From Phaeovibrio sulfidiphilus (lineage in GTDB: Bacteria > Pseudomonadota > Alphaproteobacteria > Rhodospirillales > Rhodospirillaceae), in NCBI RefSeq assembly GCF_014861485.1, contig NZ_JACZHT010000001.1, positions 124,001 through 188,000 of the forward strand: 64,000 nt of DNA, in the 5' to 3' direction. Below the pieces are notes generated by a model. That model did no database searches and was not told the DNA's origin. It saw only the letters and a list, made by a program, of their open reading frames with translations. The position numbers and the translations under genes were made by a program. Positions 8,978 to 17,563 of the stretch are shown here, in pieces. How positions within the stretch are numbered: the first letter of the stretch is position 1; each line of letters opens with the position of its first letter.

Positions 8978-9006
8978 CTTATACGCGGCTCTCCGGACCC
9001 GGTCAA
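8978..9006 (-). promoter_or_regulatory. Promoter of the tRNA-Cys/tRNA-Asn operon
   Basis: On the minus strand TTGACC (9006-9001) and TATAAG (8983-8978) are 17 bases apart, matching the rpsT promoter in form. The start of transcription would be about 55 bases before tRNA-Cys. Confidence 0.75.
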
Positions 9007-9100
9007 CCCCGATTGCGCACAAGATGAAAAAAAGTTTGTTTACTATACGCAGAGTTCACAGAAACCAAAGCGTTGCACCGATTTTTTTACCCGACAAACG

Positions 9101-9129
9101 TTGTCAGATGCTCGGCCTTGCTCTATACA
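9101..9129 (+). promoter_or_regulatory. Promoter of the pcm-like gene and tolC
   Basis: TTGTCA at 9101-9106, 17-base spacer, TATACA at 9124-9129. It lies in an AT-richer stretch (9010-9140) between the divergent tRNA operon and the methyltransferase gene, about 140 bases before the start codon. Confidence 0.65.
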
Positions 9130-9268
9130 ATTCACAGCATCGACGCACCCTTGCGTCCACCCGCCCGGGGGTTCCGCCCCGTGGGCTCTGCACCTGAACA
9201 GCTGCCCTGGGCCGGGTGTCCGCCGGCCCTGGACCCGGCAACGGCTCCCCCATGGAAACGAGGACACA

Positions 9269-9919
9269 ATGACCGCCGAAGACGCGCGATGGAACATGGT
9301 TGCCAAGCAACTTGCCCCCAACAACGTGACGGATTCCTTCGTCCTTGAAGCCATGCGGACAGTCCCGCGTGAGGACTTCATCGCGGGGGCCCGGAAGGCT
9401 CTGGCCTACGCCGACTGCGACGTTCCCCTTGAGAGGGGACGCACCCTCATGGCTCCGGTCACTTTGGGGCGCATGCTCCAGGCGGCCGAGATCCGGGAGA
9501 CGGACCTGGTCCTGGACGTGGGCTGCGCGACCGGCTACAGCGCGGCGGTCCTGGCCCGGATGGCGTCCATGGTGGTGGCCATCGAGGCCGACCCGGAGAT
9601 GGCCGCCCGGGCAGAAAGCATCCTGTCCCACCGGGGTGTCGACAACGTTGCGGTCCTGAACGCGCCCCATGCGACGGGCTGCCCGCGTCAGGCGCCTTTC
9701 GACCTGATTTTCATTGATGGCACCCTGGAGGCCATCCCCGAGGAGCTCTGCCACCAGCTGACCGACACCGGCCGCCTTGTCATGGGCTTGCGCGTGGACG
9801 GTCTTGCGCGCATTGTGGTTGTCAGACGATTCGGCACCGGGTTCGGCCACGAGATGGTCTTTGACACCCAGCCGCCGGATCTCCCGGGTTTCGAGCGGGC
9901 GCCAGCAGACGCCCTTTAA
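9269..9919 (+). CDS. Protein-L-isoaspartate O-methyltransferase family protein
   Basis: 216 residues. The SAM-binding motif I is LVLDVGCATGYSAAVLARM, followed by the acidic residue of motif II (VVAIEADPEMA) and the post-motif FDLIFIDGTLEAIPEEL. The N-terminal part (NVTDSFVLEAMRTVPREDF) fits the PIMT family. The substrate-binding segment reads LMAPVTLGRML rather than the usual SQPxxVAxM, so this may be the alphaproteobacterial paralogue found before tolC rather than a proven repair enzyme. The ATG at 9269 follows AACGAGGACACA. It is probably co-transcribed with tolC, 61 bases downstream. Confidence 0.85.
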   Translation: MTAEDARWNMVAKQLAPNNVTDSFVLEAMRTVPREDFIAGARKALAYADCDVPLERGRTLMAPVTLGRMLQAAEIRETDLVLDVGCATGYSAAVLARMASMVVAIEADPEMAARAESILSHRGVDNVAVLNAPHATGCPRQAPFDLIFIDGTLEAIPEELCHQLTDTGRLVMGLRVDGLARIVVVRRFGTGFGHEMVFDTQPPDLPGFERAPADAL

Positions 9920-9980
9920 GACACAGACCGGTCACCGGCCACCGGCCGTGCCCCGACCCCCGTTCCTGGAGGCCCCGTCC

Positions 9981-11474
9981 TTGACGAACACCCTGCGACG
10001 TGACGTTGAAAAGAGAAACACCCGCGCCGGATCCCTCACGACCGCGCTGGCGCTTTTTGGCGCCCTGATGGTACCGGCTCCGGCGCAGGCTGAGACGTTC
10101 GAGGAAGCCCTTGTTTCGGCCTACACCACCAACCCCACGCTTCAGGCGCGGCGCGCCTACGGGCGCTCGGTGGACGAGCTGGTGCCCCAGGCCCTGTCCA
10201 ACTGGCGGCCGTCCGTGACCGTTCAGGGCTCGGCCTACCACCAGCGGCAGAACCTGAGCCCCGGGCCCTCCACCACGACCAAGCCCTCCCAGGTGGGGGT
10301 CAGCCTCCAGCAGAACATCTTCCGCGGCCTGCGCACCCTGGCCCAGACCGAGAGTGCGGAGGAGACGGTCAAGGCCGAGCGGGCCAGCCTGACCGCGGTC
10401 GAGCAGAACACCCTCTTCTCGGCGGCCCAGATCTACCTTGTGGTCCTGCGCGACCAGGCCGTGGTGGAGCTGAACCGCAACAACGAGGAAGTCCTCCAGC
10501 GGCAGCTTCAGGCCGTCCGGGACCGGTTCAACGTGGGTGAGCTGACCCGCACGGACGTCTCCCAGGCCGAATCCCGCCTGGCGGCCGCCACCGCCACCCG
10601 GATCGCGTCGGAAGGCGTGCTCATGGGCTCGGAGGCGACCTATGAGAAGATTGTCGGCCATCCGCCGCGCAACCTGGTCACGCCCTCGCCGTACCAGAAC
10701 CTGCCCCTGAGCATGGAGGACGCCCTCGAGATCGCGCGGCGCTCGAACCCGGCCGTCATCGCGGCCGAGCACCTGTGGCAGGGCTCGCGCGCGGACATCC
10801 GTGACCAGCAGGGCCGCCTCCTGCCCACCATCTGGGCCGAGGTCAGCTACAACATCGGTCACGAGATCAGCTCCCGGGACATCGATTCCTCGGCCTTTCG
10901 CGCCGGCCTGAATGTGACGATCCCCCTCTATCAGAGCGGCCTCGTCTACTCCCAGATCCGCCAGGCCAAGCACGTGGCCGGGCAGAAGCGCCTTCTGGTG
11001 GACGAAAGCCGTGACGCCACCGTCGAGCAGCTCAGCCAGTCCTGGGAGAGCTACCGCAGCGCCATCGCCCAGGTGACGGCCTACGAGAGCCAGATCCGCG
11101 CAGCAACCATTGCCCTGGACGGGGTCCGGCGGGAAAACGAGGTGGGCTCGCGCACGGTTCTGGACGTCCTGGACGCCGAGCAGGAACTCCTGCTGGCCCG
11201 GGTGAACCTGGTGCAGGCCCAGACGGATCGCGCCATCTACTCCTACCAGGTCCTGACGGCCATCGGCGGCATGACGGCGGAGAACCTCCGCCTGAACACC
11301 CCGATCAACGATCCGGACGCCCACTACCGCTCGGTTCGCTATCAGTGGTTCGGCTCGGATACGGATGCCAACGCGGATGCAGAGCTTGGGGTGAACCGGG
11401 ATATCGTGGAGGACGTCAGCCAGGCCACCGGCCTGCGGGATGTCCGCCAGCCGGAACGGCCCGTCGCCGACTGA
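9981..11474 (+). CDS. tolC: TolC family outer membrane efflux channel protein
   Basis: 497 residues from a TTG start, chosen because GGAGG lies nine bases upstream and because it gives a proper signal peptide (Arg-rich start, LTTALALFGALMVPAPAQA, cleavage before ETFEEAL). The mature part shows the two repeated OEP domains: alternating long helices such as TAVEQNTLFSAAQIYLVVLRD and beta segments such as QVGVSLQQNIFRG. The motif VGSRTVLDVLDAEQELL near the C-terminus is typical of TolC. It would form the outer membrane channel for type I secretion or RND pumps. No pump genes are adjacent. Confidence 0.95.
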   Translation: MTNTLRRDVEKRNTRAGSLTTALALFGALMVPAPAQAETFEEALVSAYTTNPTLQARRAYGRSVDELVPQALSNWRPSVTVQGSAYHQRQNLSPGPSTTTKPSQVGVSLQQNIFRGLRTLAQTESAEETVKAERASLTAVEQNTLFSAAQIYLVVLRDQAVVELNRNNEEVLQRQLQAVRDRFNVGELTRTDVSQAESRLAAATATRIASEGVLMGSEATYEKIVGHPPRNLVTPSPYQNLPLSMEDALEIARRSNPAVIAAEHLWQGSRADIRDQQGRLLPTIWAEVSYNIGHEISSRDIDSSAFRAGLNVTIPLYQSGLVYSQIRQAKHVAGQKRLLVDESRDATVEQLSQSWESYRSAIAQVTAYESQIRAATIALDGVRRENEVGSRTVLDVLDAEQELLLARVNLVQAQTDRAIYSYQVLTAIGGMTAENLRLNTPINDPDAHYRSVRYQWFGSDTDANADAELGVNRDIVEDVSQATGLRDVRQPERPVAD

Positions 11475-11528
11475 TCCCGCGCAGGCGCGCTGCCCCACGG
11501 CACCCCGCGCGGCCAGAGCATTACCCTG

Positions 11529-11554
11529 AAGGGCCCCGGACTTGCGGGGCCCTT
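11529..11554 (+). terminator. Probable terminator of tolC
   Basis: AAGGGCCCC and GGGGCCCTT form a nine-pair stem around GGACTTGC, 55 bases past the tolC stop. The T-run is only two to three bases, so efficiency is uncertain. Confidence 0.6.
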
Positions 11555-11634
11555 GCCGTACCGGGCCCCCACGCCCGGCCCCGCCCCCCACTGTGATTTC
11601 GCCCGAATCCCGCGGCCTGCCCCGTCACCAGACG

Positions 11635-11666
11635 CCATGACACGTCGCCAGACCCCATGACACGTC
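11635..11666. repeat. Short 20-bp direct duplication upstream of the RidA-like gene
   Basis: CCATGACACGTC occurs at 11635-11646 and 11655-11666, with CGCCAGAC between copies also repeated. The second ATG-containing copy does not open a reading frame that fits RidA. Confidence 0.6.
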
Positions 11667-11742
11667 TCCCGACCCCGGGCACACGCCGCTTCCCGACAGC
11701 CCGGATGCTCCGGGCGCCACCCGTCTCCAGGGAACCCCCGCC

Positions 11743-12225
11743 ATGACACAGGACACCACCACCCCCGAGGACCGCCTGCGGGCTCTGGGGATCGAACTCC
11801 CCGAAGCCGCCGCCCCCGTGGCCAACTATGTCCCCTGGGTGCAAACCGGGTTTCTCGTAACCTTTTCCGGACAGCTTCCCGTAAAAGACGGCCGCCCCGT
11901 TTTCCTGGGCCGGGTCGGGGACGGGGTCTCGGTTGACGAGGGCGCCGAGGCCGCACGCCTGTGCGCCATTAACCTGATCGCCCAGATCCGCAACGCCTGC
12001 GGACCCGCCGGCCTGTCCCGGGTCCGGGCCGTGGTCCGCCTGGGGGGCTTTGTGGCCTCGGGGCCCGACTTCACGGACCACCCCAAAGTCATCAACGGCG
12101 CCTCTGACCTTGTTGTGGCAGTCTTCGGGGCGATCGGGCGTCACGCCCGCACCGCGGTCGGCGTGTCCAGCCTCCCCCTGGGCGTCCCGGTGGAGCTGGA
12201 GGCCCAGATTGTCCTCCACGACTGA
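11743..12225 (+). CDS. RidA/YjgF/YER057c/UK114 family protein
   Basis: 160 residues of the RidA fold: FLVTFSGQLPVKDGRPVFLGRVGDGVSVDEGAEAA in the first half and VRLGGFVASGPDFTDHPKVINGASD with VELEAQIVL at the end. RidA members hydrolyse reactive enamine/imine intermediates. The longer N-terminus (TPEDRLRALGIELPEAAAPVANYVP) marks the subgroup often annotated as endoribonuclease L-PSP-like, whose substrate is unknown; the Arg that binds the substrate carboxylate in true RidA is not evident. The ATG follows AGGGAACCCCCGCC. The next gene overlaps its 3' end. Confidence 0.88.
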   Translation: MTQDTTTPEDRLRALGIELPEAAAPVANYVPWVQTGFLVTFSGQLPVKDGRPVFLGRVGDGVSVDEGAEAARLCAINLIAQIRNACGPAGLSRVRAVVRLGGFVASGPDFTDHPKVINGASDLVVAVFGAIGRHARTAVGVSSLPLGVPVELEAQIVLHD

Positions 12226-12955
12226 CCGGCACGCCCCCCGCGGCACCGGATCGGCGCTGCTGGAGGGCTGGCCGCTCGGGGCCGTACGGGCTCTCCTGAA
12301 CGAACCGGCGGACGCGGCGGATGGCCCGCGCAGGGCCCTGGACTTCTGGTTCGCATGGCCGGACGCGCCGACGGACACCCCGTGCGCGGGCGCCCCTGAG
12401 CGGACCGGCGGACCGCTCCGGTCCGAAGGGGCCGATGGGACTGGCGGACGTGATGGCTCCGACCACGGCGCCCCGGACCCCGATGCCAGGCACCCCAACG
12501 AAAGCGAGTGGGAAAAGCCCCGCCGCTGGTGGTTCGAGCCTGCCGATTCCCTGGATGCGGCCCTGATTGCCCTGTTCTCCACGGACGTCGGCCGGGCCCG
12601 TCGGGGCGAGTTTGACGACCGGTTCAGCGATCCCCGCGAGGCTCTGGGCGGAATCATCCTCCTGCACTCCCTTCCCCTGCGTCTGTGGCGGGGCTCGGAC
12701 CGCGCGGGCGCCGGGAACGCAAAAGCCTGTGGCCTTGCCCTCGACCTGGTGCGCTCGGGGGCGGACCGCCTCCTGTCGCCGCTGGAGCGGGCGGTCTCCT
12801 GGACCCCGCTTCTGGAGTCCCCCCGGGAGGTGGACGCGGAGCGCGCCCTGGCCCTTTACGAAACCCTGGGCAGCCCCTTCTGGATCCGCCGGGCCGAGCA
12901 CCGGCTTGCAGCGCTCGCGGCCCGCCAGGACCACCCGGACGCTGCCGGTCCATAA
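12209..12955 (+). CDS. DUF924 family protein
   Basis: About 248 residues. DUF924 features are visible: ALDFWFAWPD, WWFEPADSLDAALIALFSTDVGRARRGEFDDRFSDPREALGGIILLHSLPLRLWRG, then KACGLALDLVRSGADRLL and a helical C-terminus ending RRAEHRLAALAA. An insert of about 45 residues rich in Gly/Asp/Pro separates DFWF from the WW motif, longer than usual. The TTG at 12209 is preferred because GGAGG lies six bases before it, giving a 17-base overlap with the RidA-like gene. The function of the family is unknown; the fold is TPR-like. Confidence 0.75.
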   Translation: MSSTTDRHAPRGTGSALLEGWPLGAVRALLNEPADAADGPRRALDFWFAWPDAPTDTPCAGAPERTGGPLRSEGADGTGGRDGSDHGAPDPDARHPNESEWEKPRRWWFEPADSLDAALIALFSTDVGRARRGEFDDRFSDPREALGGIILLHSLPLRLWRGSDRAGAGNAKACGLALDLVRSGADRLLSPLERAVSWTPLLESPREVDAERALALYETLGSPFWIRRAEHRLAALAARQDHPDAAGP

Positions 12956-13022
12956 ACGCTTACCCATAACCGTCGTCCCGTCCCCTGCCCGGCGCTCCTC
13001 CGGGCGGAGCGGCGGGGCGTGA

Positions 13023-13778
13023 TCAGGGACAGATGCGGCTGTTGCGGATTCGCACGTTCTTCATCCCCTCGAGCACATCGACAACCAGGCGCTCGGGGAC
13101 ATCGTCGGGGCCGGACACCGCAATCTTGTCCCGGCGCAGGGTCAGCAGGCAGGCCAGGCGCGCGGCCTGCGCCCGGTCCAGCTCGCTTGCGGGCATCCTG
13201 TAGTAGAACCGGGCGGCGGCCTCGGCCCCGAAGACCCCGGGGGCCCACTCCACGGTGTTCACGTAGGTGTTGACGATGCGGTCCTTGCTCCAGGTCATTT
13301 CCATGAGGATCGTGTACCAGACATTCAGCACCGCCCGCAGCGGATCCCCGGGACCGCCCCACAGCAGGATCTGACGGGCCGCGTTGCGCGACAGGGTGCG
13401 GTTGACCTCGTACCAGGGGCTGCCGGTCTCGTCCACGATGGGGCGCCCGGTCCAGAAGTCGCTCCAGACCCGGGCCGGATCGTAGCGATAGAAGCCCATG
13501 TGCTCGCAGAACCCCGGATCCTCGTTGGCCACCACGGCCCGGCGCAGACTGTTGGACAGGACCATGCGGTCCAGCCACACGGGGCCCGAATGCTCCCGGT
13601 CGAACAGGGCGCTGAAGGCGATCTCCGGGGTGGTGGGGATCCGCCAGGCGCCGCCGACAAACAGCATTCCCAGGGGCCAGAACAGGAACAGGGCCAGCGC
13701 CACCCGGATCAGAAACCTGCGCACAACGGGCTTGACCCGCTTCCACAGGGCCGAGGGATCGGGCGGCGTCCATCCCAT
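13023..13778 (-). CDS. mtgA: Monofunctional peptidoglycan glycosyltransferase-like protein (MtgA, GT51)
   Basis: 251 residues with one N-terminal membrane helix (about 20-42) and a GT51 domain outside the membrane. The catalytic Glu motif is present as NEDPGFCEHMGF (E86), and the second acidic region WSKDRIVNTYVNTVEWAPGVFGAEAAARFYY is well conserved. The usual GASTIxQQ segment is replaced by EVNRTLSRNAARQILLWGG, so Thr, Ile and both Gln of the motif are not retained in order. Either the enzyme is divergent or it has lost lipid II polymerisation. It starts 2 bases after the stop of the upstream gene, so the two are co-translated. Confidence 0.8.
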   Translation of the reverse strand: MGWTPPDPSALWKRVKPVVRRFLIRVALALFLFWPLGMLFVGGAWRIPTTPEIAFSALFDREHSGPVWLDRMVLSNSLRRAVVANEDPGFCEHMGFYRYDPARVWSDFWTGRPIVDETGSPWYEVNRTLSRNAARQILLWGGPGDPLRAVLNVWYTILMEMTWSKDRIVNTYVNTVEWAPGVFGAEAAARFYYRMPASELDRAQAARLACLLTLRRDKIAVSGPDDVPERLVVDVLEGMKNVRIRNSRICP

Positions 13779-13780
13779 GG

Positions 13781-15079
13781 CTAGAGAACCTTCCCCTGCC
13801 TCAGGGACTCGAAGATCCCGGACGCGACCACCTTCAGATCCTCGAAGTTCCGGGTGGAGTTCGCGGGCGGGGCGTTGCGCTTGTAGTTGAACTGGTTGTT
13901 GAAGCGCCGCGGGAGGCTGGCCCAGACCGGAACCCTCTCCGGATCAGACAGGTATCCGATGAGCTCGTCCCTGGGGAACTCCTTCAGGGCGAGCTCCAGA
14001 AGGTCGTGGATGATCTCGATGGTGCTCATCTGCTGCCAGGCGCGCGAGACCTCGGGCGACACATACTGGCACAGGGGCCCCAGCAGCGGCTGGATCGGGT
14101 CAGGCACGTTCACGGCGTTGCGCGAGGCCTCCGGATCCGCCATCACGGCCCAGGTCCCGGTGCCAAACAGGGGCGCATAGACCCGGATCGAGGCCTCGAT
14201 GGGTTTGCCCGCACCCAAGAAGCTCCGGGCTAGGTCCGGATGCTGCCCCAGAAGGTCGGCGAAGAGCCGCGCGGTCAGATCCTCCACGCTTCCTTCCGGA
14301 GCGGGGGCGCCCCCCCGGGCCTCGGCCGCAAGATGGCTCGTGGCACAGACCCGGGCGCAGTTCTGGAGAAACGGAAGATCCTCGCCGGTCATGCTGGCCA
14401 CAAGCTGGAGGGCCCCCGGATCGCGCACATCCCGGAGCATGTCGCCCAGGGCCGCCACCTTGCTGCGGGTCAGGCCCGAATACGCCCGCACCAGCGCAAA
14501 CTGGCCGGGATCCTCGAGGAACGGCTCCAGCGCCTCGTAAAGGCCGTTCTGGGGGGCCTGGTCGCGGAAATCGGCCGGATCGAACACCGGCTCGGGAGTG
14601 CGCCGGAACAGCCGCACCAGCCGGGCCAGGGGAGCAGCGCCCCGGGCGCGCTCCTGGGCTCTCCAGCGGGCGCGGGCGGTTTCCGCCTGCTCAATGGCCC
14701 AGTCGTTGCCGGCGCGCTCGAAGAACGCGCGGGCGGTTTCCCGCAGGGCGAACACCACGACCTCGTCAAAGGACCGGTCGCAGGGCTTGATGGACTGGTG
14801 CGTGCCCTGGACAACAGCGGGCTCCCCCTCGTCCAGCCGGAACAGGGGGCTGAGCCGATCCGCCTCCCGAAGCTCCCAGGCCAGATCCAGAAGGGGCTGG
14901 ACCGCTTCCGGGGCCTCGGTCATCAGCGTGCCGAGCGTGGCGTAGGGGGCCATGCGGCGGGCCTGGGCCCCGTGGTCATCCGCCTCCAGAAGATCCAGAA
15001 GGATCGTCAGGCCCTGCGCCATCCGCTCCTTGAGCTTGATGGCGTCGCGGCCCGTCAGCGGGATCGGATCGTCAGGCAT
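13781..15079 (-). CDS. Hypothetical protein, partner of the mtgA-like gene
   Basis: 432 residues, not recognised. The ATG at 15079 has GGGGAGG six bases upstream; the frame extends further, but that part has no start with a binding site. The protein is soluble, mostly helical, rich in Glu, Arg, Leu and Ala, with no signal peptide, membrane helix or catalytic motif I can name. The C-terminal 40 residues (NNQFNYKRNAPPANSTRNFEDLK) are less helical. Tight coupling with the GT51 gene suggests a role connected to the cell wall, but this is only context. Confidence 0.75.
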   Translation of the reverse strand: MPDDPIPLTGRDAIKLKERMAQGLTILLDLLEADDHGAQARRMAPYATLGTLMTEAPEAVQPLLDLAWELREADRLSPLFRLDEGEPAVVQGTHQSIKPCDRSFDEVVVFALRETARAFFERAGNDWAIEQAETARARWRAQERARGAAPLARLVRLFRRTPEPVFDPADFRDQAPQNGLYEALEPFLEDPGQFALVRAYSGLTRSKVAALGDMLRDVRDPGALQLVASMTGEDLPFLQNCARVCATSHLAAEARGGAPAPEGSVEDLTARLFADLLGQHPDLARSFLGAGKPIEASIRVYAPLFGTGTWAVMADPEASRNAVNVPDPIQPLLGPLCQYVSPEVSRAWQQMSTIEIIHDLLELALKEFPRDELIGYLSDPERVPVWASLPRRFNNQFNYKRNAPPANSTRNFEDLKVVASGIFESLRQGKVL

Positions 15080-15315
15080 TCGGCCTCCCCGGATCAGAGT
15101 CACAGGAACGAAAACACCTCCGGCCCCACCGCCGGGCGCTCGGAAGCGACGGGCAGGGTCCGGTGCCGTGCCCGGAACATGCGCCCCCCCAACGTGCGAG
15201 GCACACGGGACAACGCAGCCGGACCGGGTACGCGGCAGCATCCGCCCGGCCGGGGTCTGTTCCCCGACCGGGCCATGTTCAAACGGTTCGAGTTTACGCG
15301 CGGTGCGGGAGCGGT

Positions 15316-16440
15316 TCAACCGCCCTCTTCGACCCGGCAGGTCACGGAAAGCCGCTTGCCGTCGCGCAGGATGCCGAGCTCCACCGTCTCGCCGGCCCGG
15401 CGCAGGCCCACCTCGCGGCGCAGCACGCTGGCGGAGTGGATGGCCTCCCCGTTCACCGTCAGGATCACGTCCCCCGCCCGCAGCCCGGCCTTCTCGGCGG
15501 CTCCGCCCCGGGTGGGCTCCACCAGGATCACGCCCTCGGCGCGGTCCAGCCCCAGGCTCTCGGCAATGGAGGGATCCACGCTCTGGATCACCACCCCGAT
15601 GCGCCCGTGCTTCACGGTGCCGGTCTCCACAATCTGGTCCATGACCGATTTGGCGATGTTCACCGGCACGGCAAAGCCGATCCCGATGTTTCCGCCCTGC
15701 CCGCCCGGCGCCAGGATGGCCGTGTTGATGCCCACCAGTTCGCCTTTGGAGTTCACCAGGGCCCCGCCCGAGTTCCCGGGATTGATGGAGGCATCCGTCT
15801 GGAGAAAGTCCTCATAGCCGTCCCGGATCAGGCCCTCGCGGCCCTTGGCGCTGATCAGCCCGGCGGTCACCGTCTGCCCGATGCCAAAGGGGTTGCCGAT
15901 GGCCACCACCAGATCGCCGACCCGGGTTTTGTCCGAGTTGCCCAGCCGGACCTCGGTCAGGTTGTCTGCCTTCAGCCGGATGACGGCAATCTCCGTCCCC
16001 GGATCCGAGCCCACCAGCTCGCCCTTCAGAACCCGGCGGTCCTTGAGGGTGACGGTGATCTCCTCGGCGTTCTGGACCACGTGGGTGTTGGTCAGGATCA
16101 GGCCCCGCTTCGCATCAACAATCACGCCCGAGCCCGCGCTGACCACCGAGCGCGCCCGCGGCTGCCCGATGCCCGGAGGCATGGAGCCGAAGAACTCGCG
16201 GAAGAACGGATCATTCATAAAGGGATGGACCCGGGTCACGACCGTGCCGCGCACCACGATGTTCACCACCGCCGGGGTCACCTGATCAAGCATGGGCGCG
16301 AGGGTCAGGGTGCCGTCCGCCGCCATGGGGAAGGCACCGGCGGGCGCCAGATCCGCCACCGCATCCGAGGGAGTGACGGCAGCAAGGACACCCGCCCCGG
16401 CAAGGGCGGCAGCAAGGCAGGCAACAGCGATTTTCTTCAT
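15316..16440 (-). CDS. Periplasmic serine protease of the HtrA/Do family, one PDZ domain
   Basis: 374 residues. The start MKKIAVACLAAALAGAGVLAAV is a clear signal peptide. The trypsin-like domain has the full triad: His in TNTHVV (near 118), Asp in DPGTEIAVI (near 149) and Ser in NPGNSGGAL (near 224). A single PDZ domain follows (AEGVILVEPTRGGAAEKAGLRAGDVILTVNGEAI). The length and single PDZ resemble DegS/HhoB, but the cleavable signal suggests a free periplasmic protein. It stands alone between the hypothetical gene and the GST gene. The open frame upstream of the chosen ATG reads as shadow. Confidence 0.92.
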   Translation of the reverse strand: MKKIAVACLAAALAGAGVLAAVTPSDAVADLAPAGAFPMAADGTLTLAPMLDQVTPAVVNIVVRGTVVTRVHPFMNDPFFREFFGSMPPGIGQPRARSVVSAGSGVIVDAKRGLILTNTHVVQNAEEITVTLKDRRVLKGELVGSDPGTEIAVIRLKADNLTEVRLGNSDKTRVGDLVVAIGNPFGIGQTVTAGLISAKGREGLIRDGYEDFLQTDASINPGNSGGALVNSKGELVGINTAILAPGGQGGNIGIGFAVPVNIAKSVMDQIVETGTVKHGRIGVVIQSVDPSIAESLGLDRAEGVILVEPTRGGAAEKAGLRAGDVILTVNGEAIHSASVLRREVGLRRAGETVELGILRDGKRLSVTCRVEEGG

Positions 16441-16574
16441 GGAACTGCGCCGGCTGGGCACCGGCCTCCTCTGGGTGGTGTCGGGGTCGGAACGGAAGGA
16501 AACGGACGAAAAGACAGGAAAGGCAAGGGGGAACCGGCAGGGAACCGGGCGCGCCGGGGAAAACCGGCGCCCGC

Positions 16575-17243
16575 TCAGAAGTCCAGGTCCGCGTAGTGGG
16601 GCGGAGGCCGGACGGCCGGAATGGAGGCCTCGAGCAGCGGCCGGAAACTGGGCCGGCTCTTCAAGATCGCGTACCACTCCTTGGTCTCGCGGAACTCGGA
16701 CCAGGGGACGTCGCCCGCATAGTCGACCAGGGACAGGTGCGCGGCCGCGGCCAGGTCCGCCAGGGTCATGACATCGCCGGCAAGCCAGGACCGGCGGTCA
16801 TAAAGATGCCGGATGTATTTCAGGTGCTCGCGCAGGTTCGCGTTCGCCGCGCGGATCTCCCGGCTGTCCGGAGACCCGGAGCCGTACATGCGCGAGAAGA
16901 TCTTCTCCCGCACCACGGGCTCGGTCACCTCGCGGAAGAACTTGGTGTCGAACCACTCCACCAGACGTCGCACCTCGGCCCGCGCCCGGGGATCCGCCCC
17001 CAGCAGACCCGGAGACGGATAGAGCTCCTCGAGGTACTCGCAGATGGCCCAGCCACCGCACACGGGGAAGCCGTCCGGCTCCAGAAGAACCGGAACCTCG
17101 CCCGCCGGGTTCAGGGCCAGGAACGCCTCGTTGCGCCGCCAGGTCTCCTCGACCCGCAACCCAAAGGGGACGCCCTTCTCGGCCAGGACGATGCGGACCG
17201 TGCGTGACGCAGGGGACAGTTCATGATGGTAAAGGTATCGCAT
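16575..17243 (-). CDS. Glutathione S-transferase family protein
   Basis: 222 residues. N-terminal thioredoxin-like domain: HHELSPASRTVRIVLAEKGVPF, then the cis-Pro segment NPAGEVPVLLEPDGFPVCGGWAICEYLEELYP, which binds the gamma-Glu of glutathione. The all-helical C-terminal domain includes WLAGDVMTLADLAAAAHLSLVDYAGDVPW, the usual N-capping box. The conserved Ser in SPAS is the probable thiol-activating residue. Start at ATG 17243; the frame continues upstream without a binding site. Substrate unknown. Confidence 0.9.
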   Translation of the reverse strand: MRYLYHHELSPASRTVRIVLAEKGVPFGLRVEETWRRNEAFLALNPAGEVPVLLEPDGFPVCGGWAICEYLEELYPSPGLLGADPRARAEVRRLVEWFDTKFFREVTEPVVREKIFSRMYGSGSPDSREIRAANANLREHLKYIRHLYDRRSWLAGDVMTLADLAAAAHLSLVDYAGDVPWSEFRETKEWYAILKSRPSFRPLLEASIPAVRPPPHYADLDF

Positions 17244-17563
17244 GGCGCCATAATTCCGGCGCCCGGGGTCGAAGGCAAGAAGGATTTTGGCAAAAGAGGC
17301 TGAAACTTCCGTAAGACGCGCCCCCAACGGGAGTTTGGCGGCAAAACCGGCGAAAATGCGCGGTTTTCTGTGCGGATTTCACACCCCGGAGGGGCAGGAA
17401 GGCCACCGCAGCGGACGACCGTGAGGGGCGACGGCAACGAAGATCCGAAACGCCGGACAAGGGTGCTGCACCCGACAGGGCCCCGGCACCGTGTTCGGGC
17501 CCCGGCACCGTGCGCGGGGCCCGGGAAACGGAGGACGCCTGGAGGGACACGCCCCCACGCCTG
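17244..17563. other. Intergenic stretch with short direct repeats
   Basis: No gene. GGGCCCCGGCACCGTG occurs twice in tandem (around 17477-17516) and GAGGGACACGCCCCC twice (around 17541-17581, the second touching the stop of the next gene). An AT-richer patch near 17270-17380 probably contains the GST promoter on the minus strand, but no clear boxes were found. Confidence 0.45.

Noticed and set aside
12987-13018. Terminator between the DUF924 and mtgA-like genes
   Set aside because: CCGGCGCTCC/GGAGCGGCGG can pair with a mismatch, but there is no T-run on either strand.
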